The notes under the pieces were generated by a model. The model was not told the DNA's origin. It did no database searches and saw only the letters and a list, made by a program, of their open reading frames with translations. The translations under genes were made by a program, and so were the position numbers. A DNA stretch of 64,000 nucleotides from Drosophila persimilis. Taxonomy: Eukaryota; Arthropoda; Insecta; Diptera; Drosophilidae. Of this stretch, positions 34,709-46,150 are shown piece by piece. The DNA is taken from positions 2,542,001 through 2,606,000 of the forward strand of contig NW_020825313.1 of assembly GCF_003286085.1 (NCBI RefSeq), given 5' to 3'. Numbering within the stretch: the stretch's first letter is position 1; each line of letters begins with the position of its first letter.

Positions 34709-36702
34709 ACTCGTTTTATAGTTCTATTTACTCCGCCCTTAATACGTTTGTTCCAGATATCACTGTACCTGTATCGTCCAAGCCTCCCTGGTTCTCCAAG
34801 TATTTGTCATACTTAAAAAATAATAAATCCCGGCTCTATAAAAAGTACCAGAAGTCGGGCTCCACTTTGTCCTTAGCTCTATACTCCTCCGCTCGCTCTT
34901 TGTTCCTTGCCGTCAATAGTCAGTGTTATAATCAGTACCTTTCACAATGTAGTAGTAACTTTCGTAGTGATCCTAAAAAACTCTATTCGTTCGTTAACTC
35001 TAAGCGCAAGTCAAACGTTTTTCCTCCGTCCCTTCATTACCAGAACAAAACTGAAGCTTCTGCTGTTGGTATTGCAAATTTATTCGCTAACTTTTTCCAA
35101 ACAACGTACTCGTCTCATATTTACGACGCATCCACTCCGTATCCGTACCAGCTACCTCAAGCTAACAGCATTTTTCTGCCCTTTTTCGAGGAAAGCGTTA
35201 TTCTGGAAGGTTTGTCATCTATGGACATATCGTTTTCTGCGGGTCCAGATAAGGTACCAAGTTGCATCTTGAAACACTGTGCCCAGTCCCTTTGCAAACC
35301 CTTGACCTTTCGCTTCAACCTCTCCTTGGAACAGTCTTGTCTCCCAGTAATTTGGAATGAGTCCTATATCATTCCGCTTCACAAAAAAGGTTCAAGATCA
35401 AACATTGAAAACTATCGTGGTATCGCAAAGCTTCCCGCCATCCCGAGTTCCTGAGTTCCTTGAGTTCCTGGTCACCCGGCAACTGCAACATCTTTGTTGC
35501 AGCTTGATATCTCCGTCGCAACACGGTTTTTTCAGACATCGTTCAACATCGACTAACCTTCTTGAGTTTTCTAACCTAATCCACCGTGGTTTTCAAATTG
35601 GTTTGCAGACGGATGTAGTTTTTACGGACTTCAGCAAGGCATTCGATTCTGTGAACCATGCTCTGCTTATTCACAAGCTCTCTTTATTAGGGTTCCCAAC
35701 GAATCTTCTAGATTGGATTTTGTCCTATCTCTCTAACCGTACTCAACGTGTTTTGTTTTCTAACGTGTTGTCAAATACTGTTAATGTTACTTCAGGTGTG
35801 CCACAGGGAAGTCATCTGGGCCCGCTTCTGTTTATTTTATTTGTGAATGACCTTCCTCAAGTTATAACATACTCTACTACACTAATGTATGCTGATGATG
35901 TCAAAATCTGTCTTTCTTACTCTGATTGGTATTTTGCACACACGCCTTCAACTGGATCTAAGTGAACTACTATTGTGGTGTTCAACTAATCTTGTTTTTC
36001 TGAACCTTTCCAAATGCAAACTTATGACATTTTACCGTCGCGCTCCTCATTTTGTCCCATATGTTCTAGGAAATCATGTCCTTGAGCGAATTTCGAGTTC
36101 AAATGACCTCGGAGTCCTTTTTGATCATAAGATGTGTTTTAACACCCATATACATAGCTGCAACTGTAAATAAAGCTAAGGGTGTTTTAGCGTTCATCAA
36201 GCGTTGGTCCAAGAAGTTTGACGACCCGTACGTTACGAAACAACTGTACATCTCGTTGGTACGTCCTATATTGGAGTATTGTTCTTGTGTGTGGAGCCCG
36301 CAGTATAAAGAGCAGCAAGCTGTTATTGAATCCGTGCTAAAGCAATTTTTAATTTTTGCCCTTCGGAACTTTAACTGGGACTCAGGTAGAATCTTGCCAC
36401 CCTACCGGTCTAGGCTAAATCTTATTGACCTGCCGTCGTTGCACCATCGCAGAATATGCAATGGCGTAATGTTCGTGCACAAGCTCCTTCTCGGGACTGT
36501 TGACTACCAAACTCTCTTGGGTCAGATTGACTTGGCTGTTCCATCTAGACCTACCCGTACTTTTAGGCCTATCCGTCTACCCATATGTAGGTCTAATTAT
36601 GCTGATCATGAACCTTTTAGGGTTTTATGCCATAATTATAACTCCCTCTGTCAAACCCTATCCCCTGAACTGTCTCAAACTAATTGCATGCAATATTTAT
36701 AA
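34709..36702 (+). pseudogene. LINE copy 3 ORF2 reverse transcriptase and C-terminus
   Basis: Shares the reverse transcriptase segment and its breaks with copies 1 and 2, then continues past their end: VLAFIKRWSKKFDDPYVTKQ, LYISLVRPILEYCSCVWSPQ and VLKQFLIFALRNFNWD, ending TAA at 36702. This C-terminal thumb-like part is typical of the CR1/Jockey superfamily. YADD is near 35888. It carries the GAGTTCCT slippage near 35444-35469 and two later frameshifts. Confidence 0.9.
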
Positions 36703-36782
36703 TCACTTAAATTTAGCTAACTTTTAACTTATCTTTTTCCGCCTTTAGTAACTAAGTACCATTATTAACAGATAATTTGTTA

Positions 36783-36817
36783 ATTTAATAAATAAATAAA
36801 TAAAAAAACAAAAAAAA
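36783..36817 (+). repeat. LINE 3' tail (AAAT)n and poly-A
   Basis: AATAAATAAATAAATAAAAAAACAAAAAA-type tail at the junction with element A; marks the 3' end used in target-primed reverse transcription. Confidence 0.85.
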
Positions 36818-37987
36818 ACTGTTAATGTAACTAAAACTGAAGAACTATGCCAAAATTTGTTATTGCAAGCCACTAAATTCCAGGACATAATCCAAATATA
36901 ATATCTAGTAGACAAATTGCAAAGAGAAATGAACGAGCTAAAAATAACCAAAAGAAATAAAATTTGCCTAATCAATATAGTAGGAACAGCCTACAAATAT
37001 CTCTGTGGGACACTAGATCAGGAAGATAAAGTCGATTTGGAACAAAAAATAGAAAATTTAGCCAGCCACAGCATTCAAATGAATGAACTAAATTTAGTAA
37101 TAGATGCAGTAAATAGCGGATTAAACGTCAGAAACAAACTAAATGAAGAAAAAGACAGGAATCAACAAATAGAAATTTTGATATTCAATCTACAACGTTT
37201 CTCAGAATATATCGAAGATATAGAACTAGGTATGAAAATTATCCAGGCTCGGTATATTTAATTCAAAATTATTAAAACAGGACTACCTGGAACAAATACA
37301 TTCTGAGAAAATACTAAATATAAAAACCTCCACATGGCTAAAAACCGATACTAACGAAATTTTAATAATTTCCAACGTTCCCAAAGACACTACAAAAGTA
37401 CCAATCTATACAATCGTTCCGGATCCCGACGAATTAAATAACATGTTAACAGATATGACATACGACAAGTACTACATACAAAATGAAGAAGTATTTGTTA
37501 AAGAAACTAAACTGAAAACCAATGACAATTGTATAAAAAGAATTTTAATGCAAACTCCCACTAAATGTCCATATTCAACAACTTATTAAAACTTTCAAAT
37601 AAACTTTATAGAACTATAGAACTATAGAACCACTATATAATCACATGGAATCTTCCAAAAACAACGCTAAACCAGAATTGTGTAAACCAAGAAATCATAG
37701 CGGAAGGAAATACCACTATAAAAATCTACAACTGTTCAATTCAATCAAATGAATTTACAATATCAAATACAATGTTAGATTTTGCCCAGAACGTTTATGT
37801 CAACAACAACATAACTAAAATAAAACCACTGTCGTATGTCCAAACTAATGAAATAATTATGCAATACACCAAATATAGTAACCTATTACAAATAAGTCTA
37901 CTAATTTCATTTGTCATAATTATATTATTACTACTAAGTTATTTAGCTGTTAAATTCAAGAAAACCAACCTCAGCCACCGCACTTGA
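36818..37987 (+). pseudogene. element A env, main part
   Basis: Errantivirus-type envelope glycoprotein remnant. A first open stretch (36917-37261) contains the region just after the expected cleavage and fusion site (KRNKICLINIVGTAYKYL) and a long amphipathic stretch. The last (37772-37987) has a ~23-residue hydrophobic membrane anchor and a short basic tail ending LSHRT. Between them are stops and frame changes (for example TAG near 36906 and the shift near 37258). The protein would sit in the envelope and mediate membrane fusion; this copy cannot. Confidence 0.85.
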
Positions 37988-38048
37988 CACCCTGTCACTA
38001 TACCCGAGGGTAATCGCCTAGGAACAGGCTAATAACAAACGTTGGGGG

Positions 38049-38609
38049 AGTGACATATCCATAATTCTCCACATCCCATACTCATTATGTCTATGTCCAA
38101 TTCATCCACACAAGTACCCCATCCACACAAGTAACAGTACACCACTGAAGAATCAACTGATTCTTCCCACACTCCAGCTAGAGTCCACTTATCTAAACAA
38201 TGGACCCTATTGATTCATTAACGCCAGAATCACGCCACCCTCAAGAAATCGATCCGTTAGAATCATGCCACTCATGAGGACCCATCAGAGCTAGTCATAA
38301 AACCAAGGAGTATCACATTCCTAGCTCACTTATGTAATGCCAAATCATAAGCCGACGGATCTCCAAACATCGGTCCAGGCACGTACGCCACCGACACGAA
38401 GATGCAGCCGCTTTCCAGCAGCACCCGAAGCCAGAGTCGAGAGAAGGGCTCATGGAAACTAGCAAAGAATAGAAAAGTCAGCTCCGTTTGAGACAAGCAG
38501 ATGTAAAGTTAAGTCGGGGAATTCAACCAACCTTGTGACATAAAGAAATTAAGTACAAAAAATAAAATCTTTTTTTAAAAACTAAATTTCGAGTTGCGGA
38601 TATTTCACT
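38049..38609 (+). repeat. element A 3' LTR, unit 1 (561 bp)
   Basis: Follows a GTTGGGGG polypurine tract. It starts AGTGACATATCC and ends TATTTCACT, so AGTGA and TCACT are an inverted-repeat pair. AATAAAATC near 38561 is a polyadenylation candidate. Compared with the copy in unit 2 it lacks about 25 bp near 38340. Confidence 0.9.
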
Positions 38610-38779
38610 ATTGTAGCGTGCAGGTGAGGGATAGCTGTCGTTTACCCATACTAGATTTCGTGTGCACCTCTAGCTATGCTCTGACTAAGCTCGCCGGATT
38701 GTCGGGGTTCGTTCTACTCTCTCCTATCACATACTGACACACACTCGCATAATGTTTTAGGTGCACATTTAAAAACAAA
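38610..38779. other. flank F, part 1
   Basis: Starts ATTGTAGCGTGCAGG right after the LTR. The same sequence follows the unit 2 LTR at 58619, so it is the shared 3' flank of one original element A insertion. No gene recognised. Confidence 0.7.
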
Positions 38780-39925
38780 ACGAGGGGGAACGTTGTGAGT
38801 TGCTGCGGACACCGCAACTCTACGGTTATACCCGATACTAAGTCAGTATGGCTCTCCTCCGGCAGACGCCGCTAATATTTAACGACACGACAAAGAGTGC
38901 GTGCGAGAGAGACAGAAAATCAGTCTGAGCGTGACGTCGGGCGCTGCGTAGCCAGTGCAAATTGATTTGCTCCTTTTGGCTATGAAAATGATCTGATCTG
39001 ATCCAGATTCAGCAACCTGATAGATATGGTTATTATCTATGATTCTGCGTTTTTAGTTTTCTCAAATCTGCAATATTGTGGATGCAACAGATTTTCGTCT
39101 TTTGTGGGGGCGGATGGGGGTGGGGCGAAATTCTGAGATATACGTTTTATAGTGACATCTTAAAGGAGTGTGTGTACCAAATTTGGTTACTCTAGCCTTA
39201 ATAGTCTCTGAGATTTGTGGTTGCCTCAGATTTTCGTCCTTTGCGGGGGCGGAAGGGGGTGTGGCGAAATTTGGACAGGAAACGGTCAAGGTCCGATATC
39301 ACAGGAGTGTGGATACCAAATTTGGTTGCTCTGGCTTTTATAGGTTCTGAGATCCTTGAACTCATATTTTGCAATTGGCAAAACCGACCATGAAACCTGT
39401 GTGTTAGAGTGAGACAGAGCGAGAAAGAGTGAAATTGTTTTCGTGATTCTGGCTGTAATAATTATACGATCTGGTTCAGATTTTGCACTCTAGAAGATAT
39501 AGTCATCTTCTACGATTCTGCGTTTTTAGTTTTCTCGTATCGTCAAAATTGTGGATGCCACAGATTTTCGCCCTTTGTGGGGGCGGAAGTGGGCGGGGCA
39601 AAGTTTTGAAATATTTTTGGAGCAGTGACATATCACAGAAGTCTGGATCCAAAACATCGTTGCTCTAGCTCTTATAGTCTTTGAGCATTAGGCGCTGAAG
39701 GGGACGGACAGACGGACAGACGGACAGACGGACAGACGGACAGACGGACGGACGGACAGACGGACAGACGGACAGACAGACATGGCTCAATCGACTCGGC
39801 TATTGATGCTGATCAAGAATATATATACTTTATGGGGTCGGAAACGATTCCTTCTGGACGTTACACACATCCACTTTTACCACAAATCTAATATACCCCA
39901 ATACTCATTTTGAGTATCGGGTATA
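38780..39925 (-). mobile_element. DINE-1, full length (1,146 bp) with expanded tandem repeat
   Basis: Complete from ACGAGGGGG to GGGTATA. More diverged from the 25441 type than that type is within itself. Unit 2 at about 58780 shows the empty site (AAAAATAAAAAAAATAAAAG). The tandem repeat is the longest in the window. Confidence 0.93.
39702..39782. repeat. GGACAGAC tandem repeat
   Basis: About ten units of GGACAGAC with interspersed GGACGGAC, inside the DINE-1. Other copies hold only four to five units. Confidence 0.95.
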
Positions 39926-40164
39926 ACAAAAATAAAAGAAGAAACATACATAAAACTAACAACAGAATCCAGGTTAAATCGGAGCAAGGAATTGGTTATG
40001 GGACTAACAAGTTGGTTGTGGAAAGTGTGGACATACTTATCAATTACTCTACTCAAATGATGAGAAACTCCGGTGTTAGTGAGAATCTCTATTTTCTCTA
40101 CCCTCCCAACCTATGCTATACAGGTAACTTGACCGTATAGACCCTTGAATAACGTTAAACAGTT
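39926..40164. other. flank F, part 2
   Basis: Matches 58785-59024. Contains CAGGTAACTTGACC, which looks like a splice donor, but no coding sequence around it is convincing. Confidence 0.6.
40160..40164 (+). repeat. BEL2 left target duplication CAGTT
   Basis: CAGTT precedes the 5' LTR and is repeated at 43141-43145 after the 3' LTR. The empty site at about 59021 has one copy, confirming a 5-bp duplication. Confidence 0.95.
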
Positions 40165-40536
40165 TGTTCGGAGCAGAACCCAGCCGATTAGCTGCTTGCC
40201 AAACAGCACCTAATTCTTGGCCCTCAGCCGCTTATTTTGTTTGTTACTTATGTCTATGTCACTCATTTGTTTGTTAAAGCTTTGCGCGTGCTTGCCCTGC
40301 TAAACGCTCTCTGCCAGCTCGCTCTTCGCTATCTCCGCTTTGCGTCTGCCTACCGACGTCGGCCGAGCAAAGCTGCGCTTAGCGATTGGAGCGGCAATGT
40401 AAAGGGCAGGCAAGCCACGCTTGCAATTTGGATGTCACGCATTAAAGAACATATCGTAATTTTATTTCTGCGCCGAGTTTTATTTAATTTGAAATAATTA
40501 GTCGGCCGATTGGGGATAAAAAAAATTATCTCCACA
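40165..40536 (+). repeat. BEL2 5' LTR
   Basis: TGTTCGGAGC...ATCTCCACA; differs from the 3' LTR by roughly ten substitutions, so the insertion is not brand new. Confidence 0.95.
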
Positions 40537-40900
40537 TAAAATTTTGTGACACCGACGTGATCTCTGAGTTGCAGTGTCAATTAATAATCGTTCGCGATCG
40601 ACATTCGTTAGCCTTAGCAAATTTTCGGCGTTTAAGCACAATTCGGTGCTTAAACATACTTACATACACGCATTGCTGGCTATTTATTTCTCTGTCGCGA
40701 CAATTCGGTCAGTGCAGTGCGGTAGGCAGTGCAGTGAACTCACTAACACACACAAACGGAGTACAAAGCGGAATCGGACAGCTCGCACAGCCGCACAGCT
40801 AAAGGCATTAGCTGTAATCCCTTTGCTTTCGGTTCCCACGTTTATACGTATACAGGGTGTCTTTTTCGGTCGTGCTGAGTGACTCTTTTAAAACCTCAAC

Positions 40901-41789
40901 ATGGCAGCACCTGAGCCTACCAATGTCGCGAACGCAGCAATGCCGAGTGATGTAGATTTCTACAAGCACAAGGCCGAGTCCATCGCGCGCCAACTAAAGG
41001 CCATGGATCGCTTTCTCACCAAGGAAGAGCTTGCCGAGTTAGATGAGGCAGAACTTCAAGCTCGCTTAGAGCAAATCGAGCGAATGAATGCGGATTTCGA
41101 TGCCGCTCAAACGAGCCTTGAATGGCTGGATTTCCTGCAGTTAGCCCATGATGGACTTTTCGAATGTTTATGTCAAGGTTAGGCCCAGGCTGTCGCGGGA
41201 GTTGATGGCTGCTCGCACGGTAAATGTTGCCAATTCAACGGCTCGGCATACTCTCGAGGGGAATTCGTCGTTTTTCGCCTATAATAGTATAGGCCGTTCT
41301 CGAATGGCCGAGTTGCAGCTTCCGCGATTCGGTGGGAACTACATGGATTGGCCAGAATTCCACTCGATGTTCTCGACAATGGTGCACAAAGACCATCGTA
41401 TACCAATCATCGAAAAATTCCAATATCTTCGTGGATGTCTAGATGGTGCTGCGCTGGATACGATTCGTTCCTTGGAGCTTTCTGAGGAGAATTACGACAA
41501 GGCGCTGAATTTACTAATGTTGCGATTCGATAATAAACTGCATTACATATCTAGATGTCAGGCATTCCTGAATCTCTCTGCGTTTGAACGATACAAAGAA
41601 GCAAAGAAGAGTCGCTTGTGTTTGAACTGCCTCAACAAAGGCCATGAATTGCAAAGGTGCAGGTCAGGACTTTGCAGGCATTGCCAGGCCAAACATCACA
41701 CGCTACTCCACATTCCATCGGGAACTGGTGCTTCATCTTCCTCTTCACCGAGGAATCGATCCAGCAAGAGGCCGCGACTGTGCTTCTAG
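40901..41789 (+). pseudogene. BEL2 gag
   Basis: ATG at 40901 after a 364-bp leader. 40901-41182 gives a Glu/Lys-rich coil (FYKHKAESIARQLKAMDRFL). A frameshift near 41150 moves to the frame ending at 41789. That frame has ELQLPRFGGNYMDWPEFHSM and YLRGCLDGAALDTIRSLEL, the DUF1759-type Gag core of BEL elements, then a jump (about 41545, probable deletion) to zinc knuckles LCLNCLNKGHELQRC and LCRHCQAKHHTLLH. It packages element RNA in the intact state. Confidence 0.85.
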
Positions 41790-42532
41790 CAAGCGGATGT
41801 TCTAGCCCTCCCCCCTCGATCCAGAAGTCTCAGCCTAGCCAGAAAGTGTTGTTACCTACTGCCCTCGTCCATGTAACAGATCGTTATGGAGCACTCATCC
41901 CATGTCGTGCCATTTTGGATTCTGCATCACAGGCAAACTTTGTAACATCTAGACTTGCTAATCAGTTGCAGTTGGATCACCGCTCGTCTCATGTTAACAT
42001 CTCCGGTATCGGAGATTCCATTCTACCTTCGAGCAAGTCTGTACATATAGTTGTACAATCCCAGGACGCAAGCTATCGAGCTTCCTTCGCTGCAATTGTC
42101 ACTAACTCAATTACGGAAATGCAGCCTAACTTCGGCCTAGACGCAAAGGATTGGCCCATGCCGAATAATCAAAAACTAGCTGATCCTAATTTCTCCAAGC
42201 CCCAACGTATCGATCTGTTGATAGGTTGTGGTTTGTTCTTCGATTTAATGTGCGTCGGACAGATTCGACTATCAGATCAATTGCCAACATTGCAGGCGAC
42301 AAAACTTGGTTGGATAGTGTCAGGAAGCATTGATAGCTCGGAGAATAAGCGGGCAGTTTTAGCCACTTTTGAAAATTCCTCTTGCATCTCTAATGACGAT
42401 TTTCGGCCCACAACGCTGGAGTACCAAAACTTAGAGCAGCAATGCAGGAAGCAGCTGCTCGAGTGCCAGGTGCAAGTGGAAAAACTGCGATCGGAGAATC
42501 AGGAACTGCAGCGCGAACTTTCGATATATTAA
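41790..42532 (+). pseudogene. BEL2 aspartic protease region with a leucine-zipper-like tail
   Basis: In frame with 41657-42532: AILDSASQANFVTSRLANQL is the protease active site, KPQRIDLLIGCGLFF and KLGWIVSG are the later conserved blocks. After FENSSCISNDDFRP the frame continues into about 35 residues with heptad leucines (CRKQLLECQVQVEKLRSENQ then ELQREL) and stops at 42532. BEL1 has no such heptad tract at this place, so it may be foreign or produced by the deletion. Confidence 0.8.
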
Positions 42533-42768
42533 AAACATTGCCAAATTTCCTGCCATTCTATGCAATTACAGAGGTTTCCGATGATCAAGATTTAATCACG
42601 ACAAGGCGCCTTCGTAAAGAAGCGCCGATTGCTGCATTCGACGATCATCCCAGCGTAGCCGCCAGCTGCGCCCAAGCAAGCATCTTCAAAAGGGCCGTTG
42701 GAAAAATAGCGGTTCTGCCCCTTCAGGATGGATCTGTTGAAAGCCTTTGCCTTCCAACGGGGGGTGAA
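42533..42768 (+). pseudogene. BEL2 integrase C-terminal end
   Basis: A frame with SIFKRAVGKIAVLPLQDGSV and CLPTGGE up to the polypurine tract at 42758-42768 matches the PIHKLALLP-type end of BEL integrase. All catalytic parts are deleted upstream. Confidence 0.65.
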
Positions 42769-43140
42769 TGTTCGGAGCAGAACCCTGCCGATTAGCTGCT
42801 TACCAAATAGCACCTAATTCTTAGCCCTCAGCCGCTTATTTTGTTTGTTACTTATGTCTATGTCACTCATTTGTTTGTTAAAGCTTTGCGCGTGCTTGCC
42901 CTGCTAAACGCTCTCTGCCAGCTCGCTCTTCGCTATCTCCGCTTTGCGTCTGCCTACCGACGTCGGCCGAGCGAAGCTGCGCTTAGCGATCGGAGCGGCA
43001 ATGTAAAGGGCAGGCAAGCCACACTTGCAATTTGGATGTCACGCATTAAAGAACATATCGTAATTTTATTTCTGCGCCGAGTTTTATGTAATTTGAAATA
43101 ATTAGTCGGCCGATTGGGGATAAAAAACATTATCTCCACA
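42769..43140 (+). repeat. BEL2 3' LTR
   Basis: 372 bp, same ends as the 5' LTR; followed by the right CAGTT target duplication at 43141-43145. Confidence 0.95.
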
Positions 43141-44352
43141 CAGTTATCATCCCACCACTTCGATCATGCCTTTCCGAGGACGGACTCCTGAATTTAGAAC
43201 ATATTATGGTTGTACTTCAAAATCAATATCATTATATATATATTTCCATAAATCCCTAATCATATAATTAAATTCTTGAACGGGGGGTTTTCTTAACTTA
43301 TAATTAAATTTATTTTTTTGCTGTGTCTCGATAGCTTAATATATTAGTAAAGAATTGAGAAGAAATATTAGGAAAAATAAAGATTTAAAAATTACCATCA
43401 TATATGGGTAACTGATTCTAAAGTGGTGAGAGGTACCAATACATTATGGTTACGGATATATAAAGGTGATATCAATAGAAAAATATATGTAACACGCAGG
43501 TTACTTCCCAGCTCAGTGCATATATGTACTTGTTCTTATTTAAAAACTCACAGCGCTTTTGGTAAGCTAGTACCGCTTATTCCATCCGTGATCGTTGAGC
43601 TCAATGATGACGTTGGTGCATACTTCTAAGGAAAAGAAAAGATATTTAATACGAGTATATGCACGTGAGCGTACTGGAGTGTACTGCTTTGTAATCTCAA
43701 GAAGAATGAATGTTGTTCTCATACCCATTAGTTTCCGAAACCATTAAGTTGGTTGGGTTACATAACTAGCTATAAAACTGTATACATCGTGTGACGAAAG
43801 AGAATGGTTTTAGCCTGGCACATGAAATCTAGAGGAAAAAGGGGCGTGTGTTACATCAACGAGTAACTACGATCCTTTATTGACGGGTCGAGAGACATGT
43901 CAGCCAGGCTGAGTAGGACTGCGCCTCCGGAAGAATCAATCAATTTGAGTTCATTATTGGGTGTCGCTGGCGCAGCTAAATCAGTCGACGATGGGATACA
44001 TTAGCTCCTTAGCTTGACTTCAGGTTGCCGATCCGATTCGACGTCGGTCTGCGGACTACACTTTCATTGGAGGCTCGATAACGGGTGGCATCAATGACGC
44101 CAAAAAAAAAGTTCCGGAGGCGCCTCTTGGTTTTTGCCGTGCATCCACACGGTTGTTGAGGCTTTCGACAGACAACGCCAAGCTGCAGGTCTCGCTATTC
44201 GGTGTTTTCCCGAGGGTTCACTACTTGTCTTTTCGATCCGCCCCACAACTCTCGTAGACCACACCGTATATGCACTCCTATGCAACTGATGATCGCACGA
44301 GCAGTACCGTGGCTACGGGCCGCCGTTGTTTAACACAAATTCTTATATGTAT
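43141..44352. other. flank F, part 3, with two small conserved frames
   Basis: Matches 59020-60229 nearly base for base. The plus strand has a 68-codon frame (43423-43629) that is kept in the other copy (59304-59507). The minus strand has a frame (44285-44091; 60162-59887) whose length differs because of a 9 vs 8 A run near 44102/59980. Neither resembles a family I know. It contains TGTCGCTGGCGCAGC near 43962. It could be host sequence or an older repeat. Confidence 0.5.
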
Positions 44353-45031
44353 AGTTAAATATGCGACACTTGAGTTTAAGTTTTAAAAAAGGTTTTATTC
44401 TTTCACTTAAACTTAGCGTACAATGGTTAGTTATTTCCCCGACGATGACTGAGGTCCGATGTCTTGAATGGAAATAACTTGGTTGAATTCTCCGACGGTG
44501 CCGCGATTGACGTTTGTCTTGAACAGAACTGCCTTGCCTTCTTAGATGTAGACTATTTATATTATGATGCTCGGTTTGGGATTCGGATTTGGATTCGGAG
44601 GCGTTGGCTTCGACTTCGGCTTCGGAGATAGAGTACGTGACTCGATCGATATGTGGGAAAGGCGGCTTTTGATGAAAGGCTTCCGCTGCGTATGATCGGT
44701 GTTGCATTACTTGGGGGTGGCTGAGAATATGGCCTCTGATTGGACAGCTAGGATGGCGCGGTTCTTGAGAATCGATTAGTAATTGATCTCTGAAGAGTGT
44801 CGTGATTCTAGTGCGGCTGGATTCTAGCGCGGCATCTATTGTTTTATGTTCAACTTCTAGCTTAGGGTGTTTGTTTACATTGCCTGCAATCGGCTACGCG
44901 TGGTCCATTTCGAGCGTGAGATTGTTTATGGAGGTTCGAAGCTGAGGGTGTCGGATTGTTTATAGTATTGTGGGTGCAGGGTAATAGACATAGACCAGGG
45001 TATGCGGAGCATAGACTATAGATATGTCACT
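44353..45031 (-). repeat. element B LTR (679 bp), gypsy-type
   Basis: Read on minus it starts AGTGACATATCTATAG after a purine tract and ends TATTTAACT, the same termini as element A, but the body is different. AATAAAACC near 44393-44401 (minus) is a polyadenylation candidate. It faces element A across flank F. Confidence 0.85.
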
Positions 45032-45058
45032 TCCCCATTGTTAGATTTAAGCCTGTCC

Positions 45059-45414
45059 TCAGGCGATTATCCTTGGATAAAGTTCAGGTGCGTCTAAAAC
45101 TGTGCCTGCTGGGGATTCCTCGTCTTCGTCTAAGGATGTTTCTATGTGCGGGTCGGTTTTAGGATTATTGCTTTTACTTAGATTAAACAATTTGTAGCTT
45201 AATCCTATTATGATTATGACAAATAGTAGTATTAAGCTTACATGTAATACATTATTTAATCGCGTATTTTCTATTACGATTTCTTTGGTTTGCAAATAAG
45301 ACAGTGGTTTAATTTTTGCTTTGTGCAAATTCTGGTATTGAGTTGGATATTAAGAATTCGCTTAATTGTACACTGCAATTATGTATTTTTATTAATGCGT
45401 TACCTTCTACTTTT
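45059..45414 (-). pseudogene. element B env C-terminal part
   Basis: A minus-strand frame (45328-45059) gives KIKPLSYLQTKEIVIENT, homologous to the same part of element A env, then a ~20-residue hydrophobic membrane anchor and a 30-residue acidic tail ending PRIIA. The frame further upstream is cut at 45414 by the start of the unit 2 element A copy. Confidence 0.85.
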
Positions 45415-46150
45415 ATCATTAATGCTAACAATATAACCAAAGCTGTCAAATCAAGCACGAAACTTCCAGATATTCAAAATTGCGCTGAATTTAAAGAAAC
45501 CACCCAGGGATAGAGAAAGCCGTCAATTGGTTTATGGGAAAATACTATTACCCGGATTATCAAAAACTAATGCAAAACATCATAAACGAAGGTCCTACTT
45601 GTAATATTGCCAAAACAGAGCATAGAAATACAAAGTTGGCTTTCGAAACCACACCTGAAATACTGAACATCAGAGAGAAATACGTCATGGACTTCTATAT
45701 GATTGGTAACCAACAGTTCCTATCATGTATTGACGTATACTCGAAGTTTCCCACTCTTGTAGAAGTAAAAAGTCGTGACTGGTTAGAAGCAAAAAGAGCC
45801 ATCATGAAAGTTTTTAACGAGATGGACAAACCTATTGAAATCAAAGCCGACAAGGATTCAGCTTTTATGTGCGCAGCATTGCAAGCATGGCTGAATGCGG
45901 AAAACGTCAAAATAGACATCACTTCCAGCAAAATGGAATATCCGACGTAGAAAGATTTTATAAAACAGTAAATGAAAAATTACGAATAAGAGCTAGCGAG
46001 GATAACCCAGAAGATAGATTCACGAAATTTGAATTAATTCTTTACACTTATAATCATAAAACAAAACATAATACCACAAACAAGACACCAGCTGATATAT
46101 TCATTTATGCAGGCTCACCTGATTATGACAGCCAACTAAATAAAGTGAAA
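45415..46150 (+). pseudogene. element A integrase, unit 2
   Basis: Sequence matching 12926-13490 starts abruptly at 45415 inside element B env. It then continues without the first DINE-1 (GAAAAATTACG at 45972) to the integrase C-terminus. One base difference near 45932 changes the frame. It is cut at 46151 by DINE-1. Confidence 0.88.

Larger units (their letters stand above)
32552..36817 (+). mobile_element. CR1/Jockey-type LINE, copy 3, longest copy
   Basis: This copy keeps the endonuclease and the natural 3' end. The tail is TAATAAATAAATAAATAAA followed by A-rich sequence, joined to element A env at about 36817 (AAACTGTTAATG). The intact target at 47650 reads ACCATTACAAACTG, so a few target bases seem lost and no clear target duplication is seen. 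ORF1 and ORF2 are both frameshifted. Clade placement rests on the ORF1 finger, the RT and the AAAT-type tail; Jockey cannot be excluded. Confidence 0.9.
40165..43140 (+). mobile_element. BEL/Pao element BEL2, complete ends, pol deleted
   Basis: Two 372-bp LTRs, a 5-bp target duplication, gag and protease, and the last residues of integrase. Reverse transcriptase, RNase H and nearly all of integrase are gone. Non-autonomous by deletion. Distinct from BEL1: its LTR starts TGTTCGGAGC. Confidence 0.95.

Noticed and set aside
36917-37987. Env as a domesticated functional envelope gene
   Set aside because: Stops and frameshifts in every copy, and different lesions in the two units; no sign of constraint.
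39702-39782. Regular short repeats as a possible CRISPR-like array or satellite
   Set aside because: Contiguous 8-bp units without spacers, inside a eukaryotic DINE-1; a normal part of that element.
43141-44352. Flank F as ribosomal or tRNA sequence because of the TGTCGCTGGCGCAGC stretch
   Set aside because: No extended rRNA similarity and no cloverleaf with a plausible anticodon arm was found by eye.
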